Positions 35,480-47,024 of a DNA stretch of 64,000 nt are shown here, piece by piece. The position numbers and the translations under genes are program-made. The stretch spans positions 23,632,804 to 23,696,803 of the forward strand of contig OX235277.1 of the NCBI GenBank assembly GCA_944472155.2. Direction: 5' to 3'. The stretch is from Trichobilharzia szidati (lineage: Eukaryota > Platyhelminthes > Trematoda > Strigeidida > Schistosomatidae). Below the pieces are notes generated by a model, which worked only from the letters and a program-made list of their open reading frames with translations, ran no database searches and was not told the origin of the DNA. The number at the start of each line of letters is the position of its first letter. Position 1 is the stretch's first letter.

Positions 35480-36000
35480 TGTTATTAACAACAAAGCAAG
35501 TCATAGGTTTCGCGCTTAACATTGTCTCTGTCACTTGGAACACGGGCCAAGTATGGTACGGTTGGATTCCTGTACTTGGTTGTACGAGAATAGATTATTT
35601 TATACTGATTTCTGGTTCTACTTGATGAGATACAAGGCGAGAGTTGGGAATAGAGTGGGGGTTGGGGGTCGGAGAGTATGGTTTTGACCATTTTTCGCAT
35701 GTTACAGATGCCTATCAACTAATGTAGTGACGAGCTGACTGAGTTTTACACCACTAGTCCTACTAACTACTTTCAACATCCTTCTCAGGATGATATAGTC
35801 CTTTTCGGTAGCCCAGGAGAGACGAGACTAACGCGGAGCAGTAAAGTATTATAGGTAAGATGCAAGATTTGACAAATTGTGAAAGTAGAGGTTGGGTGAT
35901 TCCAGATTGTCTAAGTTTCTTAATGTAGTAAATTAGACAGAAAACTTTCTTAGAAATCATTAGGATATGAGATGTCCAAGTAAGGTTTAGAGGTCTTGAA
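35480..36000 (-). pseudogene. LINE (CR1/Jockey type) C-terminal coding remnant
   Basis: Minus strand: KLRQSGITQPLLSQFVKSC, ILPIILYCSALVS, then (after a shift) TILSDPQPPLYSQLSPCISS, TRNQYKIIYSRTTKYRNPTV and PYLARVPSDRDNVKRETYD. It aligns along its length with 52530-52950. This is the region downstream of the RT core in many CR1/Jockey LINEs. The copy probably ends at 34695, with about 700 intervening bases not alignable. Confidence 0.7.
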
Positions 36001-37383
36001 CAGCACTTTTATGAAAGTCATATATTTATACAATACATGTGCTTAGCACCGCCACTTTGTTGACAATTCTGAAAATATTCATTTCTAAACTCCCATGCTC
36101 CTTATAAGCCAATCGTTAGTCTGATTTTGAATTAATTCGTAACAACGCTTTCTGAAGCGCTGAAAATGCAAATGTTTGCAAACAGTAGGTTACAAGAAAT
36201 TATGTCCAACACTTTCAGAAAAAGAATTGTTTTTATTATATTCCAGGCTGAACAATTTAAACTGATTCTGTGCTTTGAAAATGCTTGTAGCACTATTTGG
36301 AAGGTGAAACGGTGTTAAACACAAAATGGTTTTACTCTGTGGAGGATTCTAGTTGTCACAATTGCACTGCATTTTTTCGCCTGACTAACAAAAGCTCATT
36401 TAGCTGCTTCATCTAAAAACAAGTGACACTGACTCCGTTAATTAATAATAAGTGTTGTTTATTCTTGTATCACTGCCACAATTATTAACTAAGCAGTTTA
36501 AAAAGGGTGATTTGCTGAAAAAAGTGCTACTGTGATAACTGAAGTCCAAGGAGACTGCTTTACACTGTGTAATGATATTTGATTAGCCGTGATTCTAGGA
36601 TCTTGGAAATTTCTTTGTTCTGATATCAGTTAGAGAGTAACTACAAACTGACAAGGGAAAAACTGTTACTTTGTTATTTTTCGTCACAGAGCTTTAGGTA
36701 TGTGATCCATGTTTGTCGGTACGCGATAGTCTGTCATGTCTCAGAACTGTAAGGATCCGGCATCTCCTTAGAAAATGAAGCTCGCTTCACTCAGTATTGT
36801 CATGAGAAACAGTACGTATAAGTTATTCTGGCTGATGCATGACTTACTTCAGTGCTACAATGGACAGTTGTAAGCTTTCCTGACGCAATCAGGTAAGCAC
36901 AAAGCTGACTTTCAGGGCTTATTATATTTTTTTATACAATCAAATTTGTCTTATTTCGGCCAGTCAACATTATTCTTCACTGCCTACTAGTATCATGGGT
37001 GAATATCTGTTTTCCCAGCCGATTTATAGTAACTTATCTGACAAAAACTTGTTGAGGTATATACTGGGGGCACTTTAAGTAGGTTGCAGTGCTCATCCTA
37101 TGGAATGCTAAAATGTTTAACAGTAGAATGTTTCACTAAACCACTCAGGAAAGAGGCGATAAATTGCACAGGTTATGTCGAAAATTGTGCGAAATTTGAC
37201 ATTGATCAAAGCCCCATGAACTGCTGGAAATTAAAATTCAAAATATACAAATCATCACATTATTTTCAATTTTTTTAATGTTACCTTTATTATAACCTAA
37301 AAACAGTTGAATTTTTACAACAGCTTATAAATTTTTTGGTAATATATTATCTGCTCGAAACAGCACATCGTTTGATGATATAA
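36001..37383. other. Unassigned sequence
   Basis: No recognised repeat or coding. An open frame at 37084-37278 lacks support. Confidence 0.45.
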
Positions 37384-37570
37384 GATGGTTGGCAGTGATC
37401 GGCAGGAAGCTTTGGATCCAGGTTTCCTGCTAGTCGGCACTCATCAGTAAGATACATCTACAATCTTGAAGGAATTCATGTCTCTTCTGAGATTTGAACA
37501 CGCTTCACTCAGTGCTGCAGTCATAGACGTTACCACTGAGCTATCAGGGCTTGCGATTGACCTCCTATAG
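37384..37570 (-). repeat. tRNA-derived SINE (family C), inverted arm
   Basis: Minus strand: A box region GATAGCTCAGTGGTAACG, decayed B box (GTTCAAATC), then body TGATGAGTGCCGACTAG and CTTCCTGCCGATCACTGCC. It is directly followed by a plus-strand body copy (37590-37675), so the two form a fold-back. Confidence 0.75.
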
Positions 37571-37584
37571 GACTGTGTTAGATT

Positions 37585-37790
37585 CTTTTGATTGCAGCCT
37601 TGCTGACGATTGCCAACTAGCACGAAACCTAGCTACAATGCTTCCTGCTGATTGCCTCCAACCATCTAATATATCATCAAATCAATGTGTACCATGATGG
37701 TGCAAACCTGATTGATAAAATTTAGTCTGCACCAAAGAAAGGACTAGACACATCATACTAGTTACTAAAGTGTCCAATCAAAAGCTCATC
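37585..37790 (+). repeat. SINE family C body and tail, opposite orientation
   Basis: Plus strand: CCTTGCTGACGATTGCCAAC, GCTTCCTGCTGATTGCCTCC, ACCATCTAAT. Then comes the tail block TTTAGTCTGCACCAAAGAAAG and ACTAGTTACTAAAGTGTCCAA, also present in the fold-back at 10927-11281. Confidence 0.7.
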
Positions 37791-38110
37791 ATTTCAAAGA
37801 ATTTTCACGTGAATTACTAACATTTTCCAGTTGTATTGATTATTTTTAGAACTGCATTTGTGTTTATGCGGCATACGGAATGTTTGTAGAGCAACAGAGA
37901 AAAATGCTTTTACTTTGAAAGCAAGGTTATATGAAACCTGTTGTTTACAAAAAGTTGATGGAAAACGTTACACTGAAGTCTATTGTACCAACGTTTAGAA
38001 TTTAAAATTCACAAATAATGCACTGTTTTCACTTTTGATGCTGATTGCAATAAAGCTTCTTGATTCTTCAACATTCCATATCAAAGGACACTGACTGCTA
38101 TTAACCACAG
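37791..38110. other. Unassigned sequence
   Basis: No feature recognised. Confidence 0.5.
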
Positions 38111-38229
38111 AACAAGGTACAAACTCTTGTTATGAATGTCAACCTAAATGTCCTGAGTATGATAAACGTTCACATAAATGATAATTTGCGCACTATAAGT
38201 TATTCGACAAGAACCATTTGCAACCTCCG
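38111..38229 (+). CDS. Weak candidate exon
   Basis: The 119 bases lie between an AG (CACAG at 38110) and a GTAAGA donor (38230). One frame is fully open (starts NKVQTLVMNVNLNVL); another reads GTNSCYECQPKCPEYDKRSH before two stops. The acceptor lacks a pyrimidine tract. Neither frame joins the exon at 39238 in phase. No family recognised; quite possibly not an exon. Confidence 0.15.
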
Positions 38230-39237
38230 GTAAGAAAATAATCATCATAGAAACATGTTCCATTTTTATAAAATTTCAGCCTACCATAGTGAAGATAGGT
38301 TCGTAAACAACAGATCTGAATTCTTTTAAATTTCCAGGTAAGTGGTGAATACTTTTGTAATTAAATCCTATACAGTTCCTCAGAGATTTTGATTCTCAGT
38401 AGTAAAAGGGATTATTGAAAATAGTAATTTTAGTTTGCGATAATTAAAGTAGCCGAACTCTAGACAGAGATAAATTTCAATGTAGAGAATTTGCAATCAG
38501 GCACTGTTAAAGTTTGAAAGACACCGAAATATATTTGATATCAAAATGACAGAAATTGAAGGATACTGCTCAGAAGCTGCATAGCGTTAGAAAACTAATA
38601 CTTGTAAGAATTACAAATTAACTGGAATGACAGTAGTGTCTGATTTTCAAGTAAATATTCAATAACCGGCTGCCTCAAGTGCACTAATCAACTAAGTTAC
38701 AGTCGAAAAATCAAAATTTCAAAAAATTTACCGAAAAAGTGTGTAAACTTACATTCGTTTAATTCTTTAACCTCTGTTTATAAAGATAGATCAAGAAAAC
38801 TTCCGCTCTCAGAATTCAAGTTAGGCAAGTCAATCACAGATGCTTCATAGTATAAATGCTCTATAGAAATTACAGTCATATTTTGATCCTTTAAAGAGAA
38901 AATTCTAATAACACTGTCATCATCAGTGATGTTTTTGCAAATCAGTGTGAAATTTCGAATTATGATATCACCGTTTTTTCTGCTAATATACATGTAACAA
39001 AGCTGGATAGGTCAAAATACAGTTCGTAACAAACAGTCAAAAACCACTTGATGTTCGGTGAATAAGGATTTCAAATATTTTAAAATATGTGTTTTTGTAA
39101 CACTCATTTCTGTACGATTGTCTTATGTGCAGTTTCTGACGTTAGTATTCTCCGACACTTCTCTGTGAGATACACTTGAAAATGATAAGTTAATTATTTA
39201 ATTCAAAATTTCTTACTTTTTTCATATTCTGTTTCAG
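38230..39237. other. Unassigned; possible intron
   Basis: Contains a perfect donor (CCAG|GTAAGT at 38338) and ends with a strong acceptor (TTTTTTCATATTCTGTTTCAG at 39217-39237). No other feature recognised. Confidence 0.35.
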
Positions 39238-39338
39238 CTGTTAAAGAATTGATAAGTGAAAATCTTCCTGGCTGTGTGCAAAACGAAATTTTAAAAAATG
39301 TTTTACAAGCTGTTTATGACAGATGTCTGGAAAAATAG
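39238..39338 (+). CDS. Candidate terminal exon, unknown protein
   Basis: A strong acceptor with a long pyrimidine tract ends at 39237. Two bases complete a codon, then the frame reads VKELISENLPGCVQNEI and LKNVLQAVYDRCLEK, ending in TAG at 39336-39338 (32 residues). The sequence is amphipathic and looks like a helical C-terminus. An upstream exon must leave one base. The only neighbouring consensus donor (38338) ends a 24-base block that would fit this phase (LNSFKFP then A). No family recognised. Confidence 0.33.
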
Positions 39339-39386
39339 GTTTATTGACACTCCATACTGGAATGAACATGCAGTGATGACAGTCTT

Positions 39387-39619
39387 TTTTCTATTCCTTC
39401 ACGTTCCAAGTGGAACATAGGGCTTCAAGGTAGAGGCTTGAAGTTTCTATAGCAGTGTTTTTATTTTTACAGGATGGGGTTGCTAGCCTCACGCCCAACT
39501 TTTCCTCTTCACCAACTTTAGTTCTGGCTTAGCAAGGTAAAGGAGTGCGCCAGCCGGGGATCGAGCCCCGAACCATGTCCACGGTAGGCAAGCGTCCTAA
39601 CGCAATGCCACTGACCCAC
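39387..39619 (-). mobile_element. tRNA-derived SINE (family B) with 12-bp TSD
   Basis: GATGACAGTCTT flanks directly at 39375-39386 and 39620-39631. Minus strand: A-box region GTGGCATTGCGTTAGGACG type, B box (GGGCTCGATCCCC), family B body, SR2-like tail (CCCTATGTTCCACTTGGAAC) and a short A-rich end. Inserted just downstream of the candidate terminal exon. Confidence 0.85.
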
Positions 39620-39631
39620 GATGACAGTCTT

Positions 39632-40127
39632 ACTGAAACAATTTCTGTGTTGAACTTCTTATTTTCTCCCACATTTAGTGATAAATATTTCCTATGAATT
39701 TTAATAATTGTCAAACAAATGGAGATACGCGTAAATCTCTCGACTTTGATTTACTTCATATGTTCACCTCATTTTTCTCGATAGGGAAGGTGTTTCATGC
39801 ATCAACTGTTCAATTATCTTTGAAGCTAATTAGCACTCAAGTTACTCAATTACAGAAGTAATAAATATATAACCTCGTAGACTTCAGTAATTAGGCAATA
39901 TGAAGACTATAAAAGTTAGATTTCAATACTTACAGAGCCCTTTAGGTAATATATTATTTCATCGGCAGTTATCTCTCATTACAAAATTTATTGCTTTAAA
40001 TACGATGTTATGTCTTTAATAATACTAAAAATAATTACAAGCTTTACTCTGGATAATATGCTCATAAAAATCCAAAATGTCAGGGTTATTTCCTATGGGA
40101 TGTTTACTTTCTGTATAGAATTTCTTT
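39632..40127. other. Unassigned sequence
   Basis: No feature recognised. Confidence 0.5.
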
Positions 40128-40305
40128 ATTATAGCTTGAAACCACACAGTAATTTTAGTACAAGTATGGAATTTTCAGCATATGATATCGGTAGCCCAAA
40201 TATGCCGGCCGACCATAGATATCAGGTGTCCATCGGCAGCGGATCGATCCCCTGACCATGTGTGTGGTTGGCGGGAGTGCTAACCGCTGTGCCACCGATA
40301 TCAGC
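40128..40305 (-). repeat. tRNA-derived SINE (family A)
   Basis: Minus strand: head GGTGGCACAGCGGTTAGCAC, B-box region GGGGATCGATCC, then the body with ATATCTATGGTCGGCC and TGCTGAAAATTCCATACTTG. Same structure as 29500 and 41880. Confidence 0.8.
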
Positions 40306-41517
40306 AATATACTGTACGATGTAACGTCGTTTGATCCAAAACGAGATTCCGTAGTCTAAGACACTTATCGTCAGTTTTGTGCTTGAAGTGCACAACGTAT
40401 TCTAAAGTTCAGTTGGAAATGTTAATGCCTACATAGTAGTATAAAAGGATATAACTAGAAGTTTAGATATCGAAAGACGATACATCATGCTAGATGGAAT
40501 TTTCCATAAGCGAAATGTTTCAGTAGCGCTACAACAGCTAAACCAGTTATCAAGTTGATGCCATGTCTACTTCTAGTTATCAGCCATTCATTTGACAATT
40601 CGTTATATCGCAACTCACAACACTACGATATCTTCTTACATACATTTAAGACTATGTTCAACTATTTCAATATGTTATTCATAAAGACTATCCATTTATT
40701 TCCAAATCAGTACTCCTTCACTAATTTATGGAATCATTTGGATGACGATATTTTGAATCGAAAGTTTTCTCTCTGCGTGCATCACAAGCGAAACTATCCC
40801 TACTAACACTTTGCTCATGTCAGCGTCACTATTAAGTTGATGAAACTTCTGTCTCAGTCGAAGATTGGGTTTTAGTCCATAAGAAACAATCGTAATGAGT
40901 AACAGCAGAGACTAGGTGATGCACACCTATACCGATACACATCTGGTTGCACTGAATAAGTGTCGTATTTATACCTCTTTTCCACCATCGTTTCTCTGGG
41001 ATACTGTATCTTCTTTGAGTGTGGGAGGAGTAACTACTTTGTTCTTCTCAGCAGTCGCACAAATAATATAATATGATTTCTATTCCCTCAGATGTACCTC
41101 TCCACATCGCCCACCTCTTCAGATGTCAACGAATATTTATATTTTTTAAAAATACTCTGATGTGATATTCAAAAGAAACTGGCTAAATTAACTATTCACA
41201 TAATACCACTTACCTGGTGGTTTTTGTGCTGCTGCTCAAATTGCAAGAATGATAAAATGATATATCGTGTGCTATTCTATGCTAAGTAATTATGCAGTTG
41301 TTTCAGTAGCAGTCCGACTTAATTTCTTGAAAATTCACACAATAATATATTGCTCTATGTTGTAGAAACTTCGATGAATATATATTCAATGAGAAATAAA
41401 CACGTAAGTTTTATTTACAAGTAATTATGTCAGCCTTTCTGACAAAAATTCATTTTATTTCTTTGCAAACGTTATCCGTGTCCAATGGAATACAAGTACA
41501 TACAGAGTAATGCAGTG
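40306..41517. other. Unassigned sequence
   Basis: No firm feature. 40920-40990 is weakly similar to 28130-28190 (TGGTTGCACTG block), perhaps another old dispersed repeat. Confidence 0.4.
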
Positions 41518-41725
41518 AAAAAAGTGCTTGGATATATTTCCAAAGAAATTAAAGGATTTGAAACGACTAGAAAACAAACTAGCGCTTGATATTAACGCGG
41601 CACACGGTTGGTTTTGATGATACAAAGGTTCTACAAACTAGTTTCACTTCGTATGAAGCTATGCTGAATACAGAGGCCTTACACCTAATGTAAACGATTC
41701 ATCGAGATGATCGTAAAATGCACCC
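41518..41725 (+). pseudogene. PLE endonuclease C-terminal fragment
   Basis: Reads, across one or two shifts, LKDLKRLENKLALDINAAHG, FDDTKVLQTSFTSYEAML and NTEALHLM. This parallels LKKLENNSAIALHSIETGH, FDKTKVLQKGFGSYKER and LTAEALHI of the copy at 5660-6287. Highly decayed; no GIY-YIG core or terminal repeat found. Confidence 0.65.
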
Positions 41726-41879
41726 ATATGGAGAATTGACAGTCATATGAGATGGAAATGCAGTCGAGAAAAGTATAGCAATATTTCTGAGTAAAGAATG
41801 AAGCCATATAGGATTGATTAAAGGAGAACGACCACTTCTGTTTGTGGGTGTTTAAATAAACATTTCAGTATTCCGCTAC

Positions 41880-42064
41880 TATTTTGATTATAGTTTGAAA
41901 CCACACAGTATTTTTGGTACAAGTATGGAATTTTCAGCATGTGACATCGGTAGCCGAAATTTTGCAGGCCAACCATAGATATCAGGTGTGCGTCGGCAGG
42001 GGATCAGCAGGGGGATCATGTGCATGGTCGGTGAGAGTCCTAACCGCTGTGCCACCGATGCACC
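41880..42064 (-). repeat. tRNA-derived SINE (family A)
   Basis: Minus strand: GGTGGCACAGCGGTTAGGAC, decayed B box, body with ATATCTATGGTTGGCC and TGCTGAAAATTCCATACTTG. About 185 bases; duplication not clear. Confidence 0.8.
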
Positions 42065-43539
42065 GACCCTGCAATAGATTCCCATGGATTATAATTAGCT
42101 CTTTTGGAATGTGACATGGATGCACAAGACTACAGTTATCACTCATAACTGACCTGAATTCATTTTGGAATATTTGGTGAAGGCATCAAATCTACCAGAT
42201 ATCTATACAACTAATTTAATGTTCACATGACCATCGTCCAGATTGTCATTTCAAGTATAAATTTTGTATCATTTCTTTGCTCTTCTGAAAAACGTTACCA
42301 CAATTATTCATATGTGATGCATAGAAACTTCATAGCATGCAATTAGTTGAAGTCACCCAATTTGAAAATATTTCTTGTCTCAAGCGAGTGAAAAGGAGTA
42401 GACCAATGCTATAACCAGCTAGGCAATCGACGTCAAATATGCAAAAGAACAGCAGCCAAACAATGTCTGACGATTCAACTATCCGCAAAAAATTCATCAG
42501 TGGTACTTTCTGTATCAACATGGGACAGTTTCAAGCTGCTATCTCTTATGTCATCACGGGAATTTTAAATTTACTTTGTTTGAAAGAATAACATTTTTAT
42601 GAATACATTAGGGGATTAGTCTAACCTTATATATACATACATGTGTTTATAACTTTCTAACATTAGTTTTGTGAAAAGTAAAAATAAACATTATCAATGA
42701 AATGATTCACAAACTCACCAACAACAGAATCCTTAAGGATGATGAAAGAAAACAGAATGATAGCTACTGAAGTCGTGAAAGTCATCTTTTCTATTCTAAG
42801 ACACATGTGACGTGTTTGTCTCTTTAAATACCTTTTCTGACAATAAATAAACGAATGAAATTTCAGTAGGACAATAAAGTTAAATTCTATCATAACAAAC
42901 GAATCATTTATGATTAGAAAAGATACACTTTTTAATTCCATTAATTATTTCTGCAACATTATCAAATTCCTGTTTAGGGTAATCAGTATCCTTTGTCACC
43001 AGTTTTTATCTTAATAATGTGATCAATCTTGTTGGCTATTCAGGTCTTGGGTATGTTTGGAGATCAGTGTCACACAACTACTTACTTTATAAAACATCCA
43101 TCAGTAAATTGATGTAAAGTAAAATTTTATGTGTGGACCAGTATTTGGTATATCAGTTCATCTCATTTATTCATATCACACCATTATTATATTATGATAT
43201 TATTTTGTAGTACTTGACATTCCGGTAAACATATGCTCTTTTAGTATTGTCTCGCTGCGTGTGATCATCGTAGAGTTGAAAGCCACGCGAGCAAGAAAAA
43301 ATTCTGAGCAAAATATCGAGAAAAATTAAAATAATTAGTAACTCAACAGTAATAAACTGCCCAGATAGAATATATACTTTCAAAATTTAAAGCGAGTAAT
43401 CTACTGTAAACGAGCAATGAATTGCTCTGTGGCAGAAATCCATGCTTCTTTTACATACTGTTTTCAAACTCAATATGAAAAGAGAGAAGGGAATTATTGG
43501 GGTAGCAAGCCGTGAAAATAAATCCACTTATACTAGGAC
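42065..43539. other. Unassigned sequence
   Basis: No recognised repeat. A 92-codon minus-strand frame (42663-42941) has no motif. Confidence 0.45.
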
Positions 43540-44513
43540 AATGCTGCATGCCAAGTAATCCACAACGGGAAACTTACGGAATCCTTCGAAGTGAGGACAG
43601 GAGTAAGACAAGGCTGCCTACTATCGCCAATGATTTTCCTGATTGCAGTAGACTGGATAATGCGACAAACAGCGGGCAGTGAGGAAACAGGCATAAAATG
43701 GACTCACATAAAAAACTTGGAGGATCCGGAATTCGCCGATTACATGTGTCTGATTTCCCGCAAACTGGTAGATATGCAAGCGAAAAGCAACAAGTTGGCA
43801 GAAGAAGCATCAAAGATAGGACTTCAGGTGAACATAGAGATAACAGAGGTGATGAAGATTCTTGGGCAACAACAACAACAGTTAACCTTCAGCATAAATG
43901 GGAGGAACCTGAAAGAAACAACCTCCTTTACCTACCTGGGAAGCATCGTTTCAACTACAGGCGGAACTGACGGGGATATCAAAGCAAGAATCGGAAAAGC
44001 AAGACAAGCTTTCACTACTCTCAAGTCTGTGTGGAGGTCAACAACACTCAGCATAAAAAATGAAATCCGGATTTTCAACTCAAATGTGAAGTCAGTGCTA
44101 CTATACGGATCAGAGACTTGACGCGTCATAAAGAGCACCTTAAACAAATTACAGACCTTCATTAATAGTTATCTTCGCTCAATACTCAAGATCAGATGGC
44201 CAGGCAGCAAACCAACCAGGAACCGATTGTGAAACAAATAGGCAGGAAGAAATGGTGATGGATTGGCCAAACTCTGAGGAAACCATCAAGTGACATCACT
44301 AGACAAGCCCTCAAGTGGAACCCGAAAGGGAAGCGGCGAGTTGGTCGTCAGTGCAAGGGTGACTTGGAGGAGGTCATGTGAAGAGGAGATGAAAACGTGT
44401 GGGCAGACATGGAGCCAGGTGAAGACTCTAGCAAAGAACAGAACGCATTGGAGACGCACGGCTGAAGCCCTATGTTCCTCTAGGAATTAAAGTATACAAT
44501 AATAATAATGCTA
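43540..44513 (+). pseudogene. SR2-like (RTE clade) LINE, 5'-truncated
   Basis: The best LINE copy here. The frame from 43590 reads RTGVRQGCLLSPM (RT motif B) and FLIAVDWIMRQTAGSEETG. Next is EDPEFADYMCLISRKL, motif C, where the second D of FADD is replaced by Y. It continues NKLAEEASKIGLQVNI and TSFTYLGSIVSTTGGTDGD to VLLYGSET, then a TGA at 44119. Beyond it, other frames give NKLQTFIN, SILKIRWPGS, the basic QALKW-like region and HWRRTAEALCSSRN before the tail. The 3' end is CCTATGTTCCTCTAGGAATT plus AATAATAAT. Inactive: motif C change, stop, shifts, and truncation of everything upstream of motif B. Confidence 0.85.
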
Positions 44514-44695
44514 CGATTTCATCATGACCCAACATCGTTTGAAGAACCCCAAGAAAACCTGAGAGTATTCGACAGCTATTTACTCCTAGTTTAGGACTCT
44601 TCATCAGCACGCGCCCTCCAATGTTCTGGTTACAAGACAACCTCGTAGACCAATAAGCCACTGGGACAAGATTTAATGGTCAATCCATGAATTCT
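44514..44695 (-). repeat. Ribozyme-bearing SINE, inverted arm
   Basis: Minus strand: tRNA-like part GTCCCAGTGGCTTATTGGTC, then a degraded hammerhead segment (CTGATGAAGAGTCCTAAACT, AGGAGTAAATAGCTGTC), then the SINE tail (GATGAAATCGTAG end). It lies immediately after the SR2-like tail and back to back with a plus-strand head at 44700. Confidence 0.7.
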
Positions 44696-44699
44696 GACC

Positions 44700-44815
44700 T
44701 CTGCAAGTTAACGGTGTTGGTTGACTGGTCTATGAGCTCGCCTTGTAGGCTTTAGGTGCTGTGTTCGAATACCCGCACGAACTAAGACAAACCAGCTGTC
44801 TATCTACCATGGTAA
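44700..44815 (+). repeat. Ribozyme-SINE head, opposite orientation
   Basis: Plus strand: CTATGAGCTCGCCTTGTAGG, B-box-like GTGTTCGAATACCC, then the 3' part of the hammerhead segment (AACTAAGACAAACCAGCTGTC). The internal part of the ribozyme is deleted. Confidence 0.6.
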
Positions 44816-44819
44816 TATG

Positions 44820-45340
44820 TTTTACTTATAATTCTACCTCTTATTATTATTTTTATTATTACTGTTATTATTCTCATTATTATTATTCTTCATTCATTTA
44901 AAACTTTCCTTTATCAGTAGGATTATCTTAATTCACTTCAACACTAGTATTATTATTGTTATTATAACTATTACTATTGACATCCCTCTGGTTGCGATTC
45001 TTGTTAAATTCTCTAATGTCTAATTGTTTATCTAAGTGATGTAATTGAAGCGTAATGCAATTTATCTTAATTTTGATCTCCAACACTCTCTCTCCCCTTA
45101 TCTAATTGAACATGACCTGGAAAAACATTCACACCTGTCTTTCTGCATGACTAATTCAATGTAGTTTATTTACTTATCAGTCCTATATCTCCCAATGTAA
45201 TATCAAAAGTATATATATCCGTGCATGTAGAGTATTCAGCTGACGAGTTCTACCGAAATTTGATGAATTCATTAAATCCTGCTTTATTAACCTTTATGCT
45301 TGTTTTAAATTCGTATCGGGAAATAAATGTTTCCAGCTGT
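44820..45340 (+). repeat. Dispersed repeat Y, copy 2, with ATT microsatellite
   Basis: 44840-44893 is an imperfect ATT run. 45105-45340 aligns with 25330-25565. A hammerhead-like block lies at 45234-45268: ATTCA, CTGACGA (45240-45246, fits CUGANGA), CGAAA, and TGAAT that can pair with ATTCA. Stem II is not convincing in this copy. Confidence 0.5.
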
Positions 45341-45954
45341 CTATCAGTTACAGGTTTTCCAGTGTTTTACTAACCGATGTCAGCCAATGACGAGGCCTTG
45401 TAAACAAACGAATCCTCTCAAACCAATAATTGAGAATCATTTTATTCTCCACCGGAATCTAGAAAATATCTCAATTAGAAGAAAACCGACATCGGTTGTG
45501 AATGACTGGAAAGTCAATGAGACGATGTCTTTGAAAAAATCTTCTGCATGGTATCGCAGATATTTATAAACCGTAATCAGAAGCATTGTTTCAATGTCAT
45601 ATTAAGAAGTGAAGGCATAACGTTGAATGCATTCAAACATAATCATTTTACCTGAAAAAGGAAGGACAGAATGACAGTCTGTTGGGGAGAAGCATATACA
45701 AGCACAACAATATCTACAGGTTAGTGTTGATTTAACCGAAGAAACACGTTGGAAATAAAACTGACTCAATCTCTGTATGAAGGAAGTGGAGAAATAACTC
45801 AATGAACACAAGATGGAGGAGCATATATTGAATAGTATCACAATGAAGTGCAAGCGGTCTTCAACATCACGTTTAAGGTATTGAAGTTTAGCACTTATAA
45901 ATTGATGGGATAAGTTAACAAATGCCGTTTCAGTCTTTATAACGTACAAACATT
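45341..45954. other. Unassigned sequence
   Basis: No recognised feature; a 115-codon minus-strand frame (45602-45949) has no motif. Confidence 0.45.
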
Positions 45955-46165
45955 CAGAACTTCACCAAAGGTACATTCAAGAGAATGCAGACTTCCATCA
46001 ACACCTACCTTCCACAGCTGGCCAGAAAACATCGATAATAAAAAAGAGAAGAGAAGCACGCAATATGCCGATAGCGACTGAAACGAATGTAGATATATGG
46101 ATAAGTTAGACATACACAGTGGCTAACTTCAAGTGACATCACAAAACAAACAGTTAAATGAAAGA
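45955..46165 (+). pseudogene. RTE-type LINE C-terminal scrap
   Basis: Reads MQTSINTYLPQLARKH, where SR2-like copies have LQTFINSYLRSILKI. Later TSSDITKQTVK parallels the region after the zinc-binding-like C-terminus (DITRQALKW). Strongly decayed. Confidence 0.45.
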
Positions 46166-46194
46166 CAGCATACAATCGGTAATTTTATTAGTGA

Positions 46195-46310
46195 AGAGAG
46201 CGAGGTAGCTGACCACTCAGGTCCCGGGTTCGGTTCCTTGTAAGGTTGTGGGTGTGCACTGAAGAAGAGTCCTAAAAAAGGACAAAACAAGCGTTACTTG
46301 TTAATATCCA
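46195..46310 (+). repeat. Ribozyme-SINE, old partial copy
   Basis: tRNA-like end CCCGGGTTCGGTTCC is followed by GTGCACTGAAGAAGAGTCCT, AAAAAAGGACAAAACAAGCG. Stem II (GTCCT/AGGAC) is still pairable, but the GAAA block is ACAAAA and the box is displaced. Confidence 0.6.
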
Positions 46311-47024
46311 ATAAAATAATGATGATAATATCAATAGATAAGATAAGCTAAGGTAACCACCAACTTAAATCATGTAGAATGCTGTCTAACAGAAGCTGAG
46401 TTTGGCGTTTTTTAGTGACACAGAGAAGATCATGAAATAAAGAAATGACAGCTTGAGAAAGGTAATACTAAAGGTAGCTGAAATTGATTGTGAAAGGATA
46501 TTAAAATTCAGATGTGTCTTTGAAAGCCTGTGTCAAACACTGAACTCAAAGGATAAAGAATAGCACTTTTCTGCAAGAATGTAGACATTAGAGAAAAGCT
46601 TTTGTTCAACACATTCCTCCCACACTATAATTTAAAAACGTTTTATGGAAAAAGTGGTAACTAGACGAAAATTGTTTTGTGGGTATTTCACAAGCTGAAA
46701 ACATTCCCTCCTCAACGAAGATTATACAGCTAAAATCAGCTATGAAAAACTAGGATGAATAGCCTACATATACCATAATTTGTGTAGAATCTTAAGGAAT
46801 ACAAAAACACGCTGCAGTTGATGTCATGATGAGAATACAGATTTTAACCGACAAACTGAGGCTTCCTGTAAATAAAACTGAACAAATACGAAGCAGACTG
46901 CGTCTAAAGGATTCCAGTTGGTTTACTAGAATAGTTTATTTAGAAATATGTTGCAAAGGTGAAGGAAAACGCATACCCATGAGGTCTAAAAATATGGTTG
47001 CAAACGTCCTTGGTCATAATCAGC
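46311..47024. other. Unassigned sequence
   Basis: No feature recognised. Confidence 0.45.
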
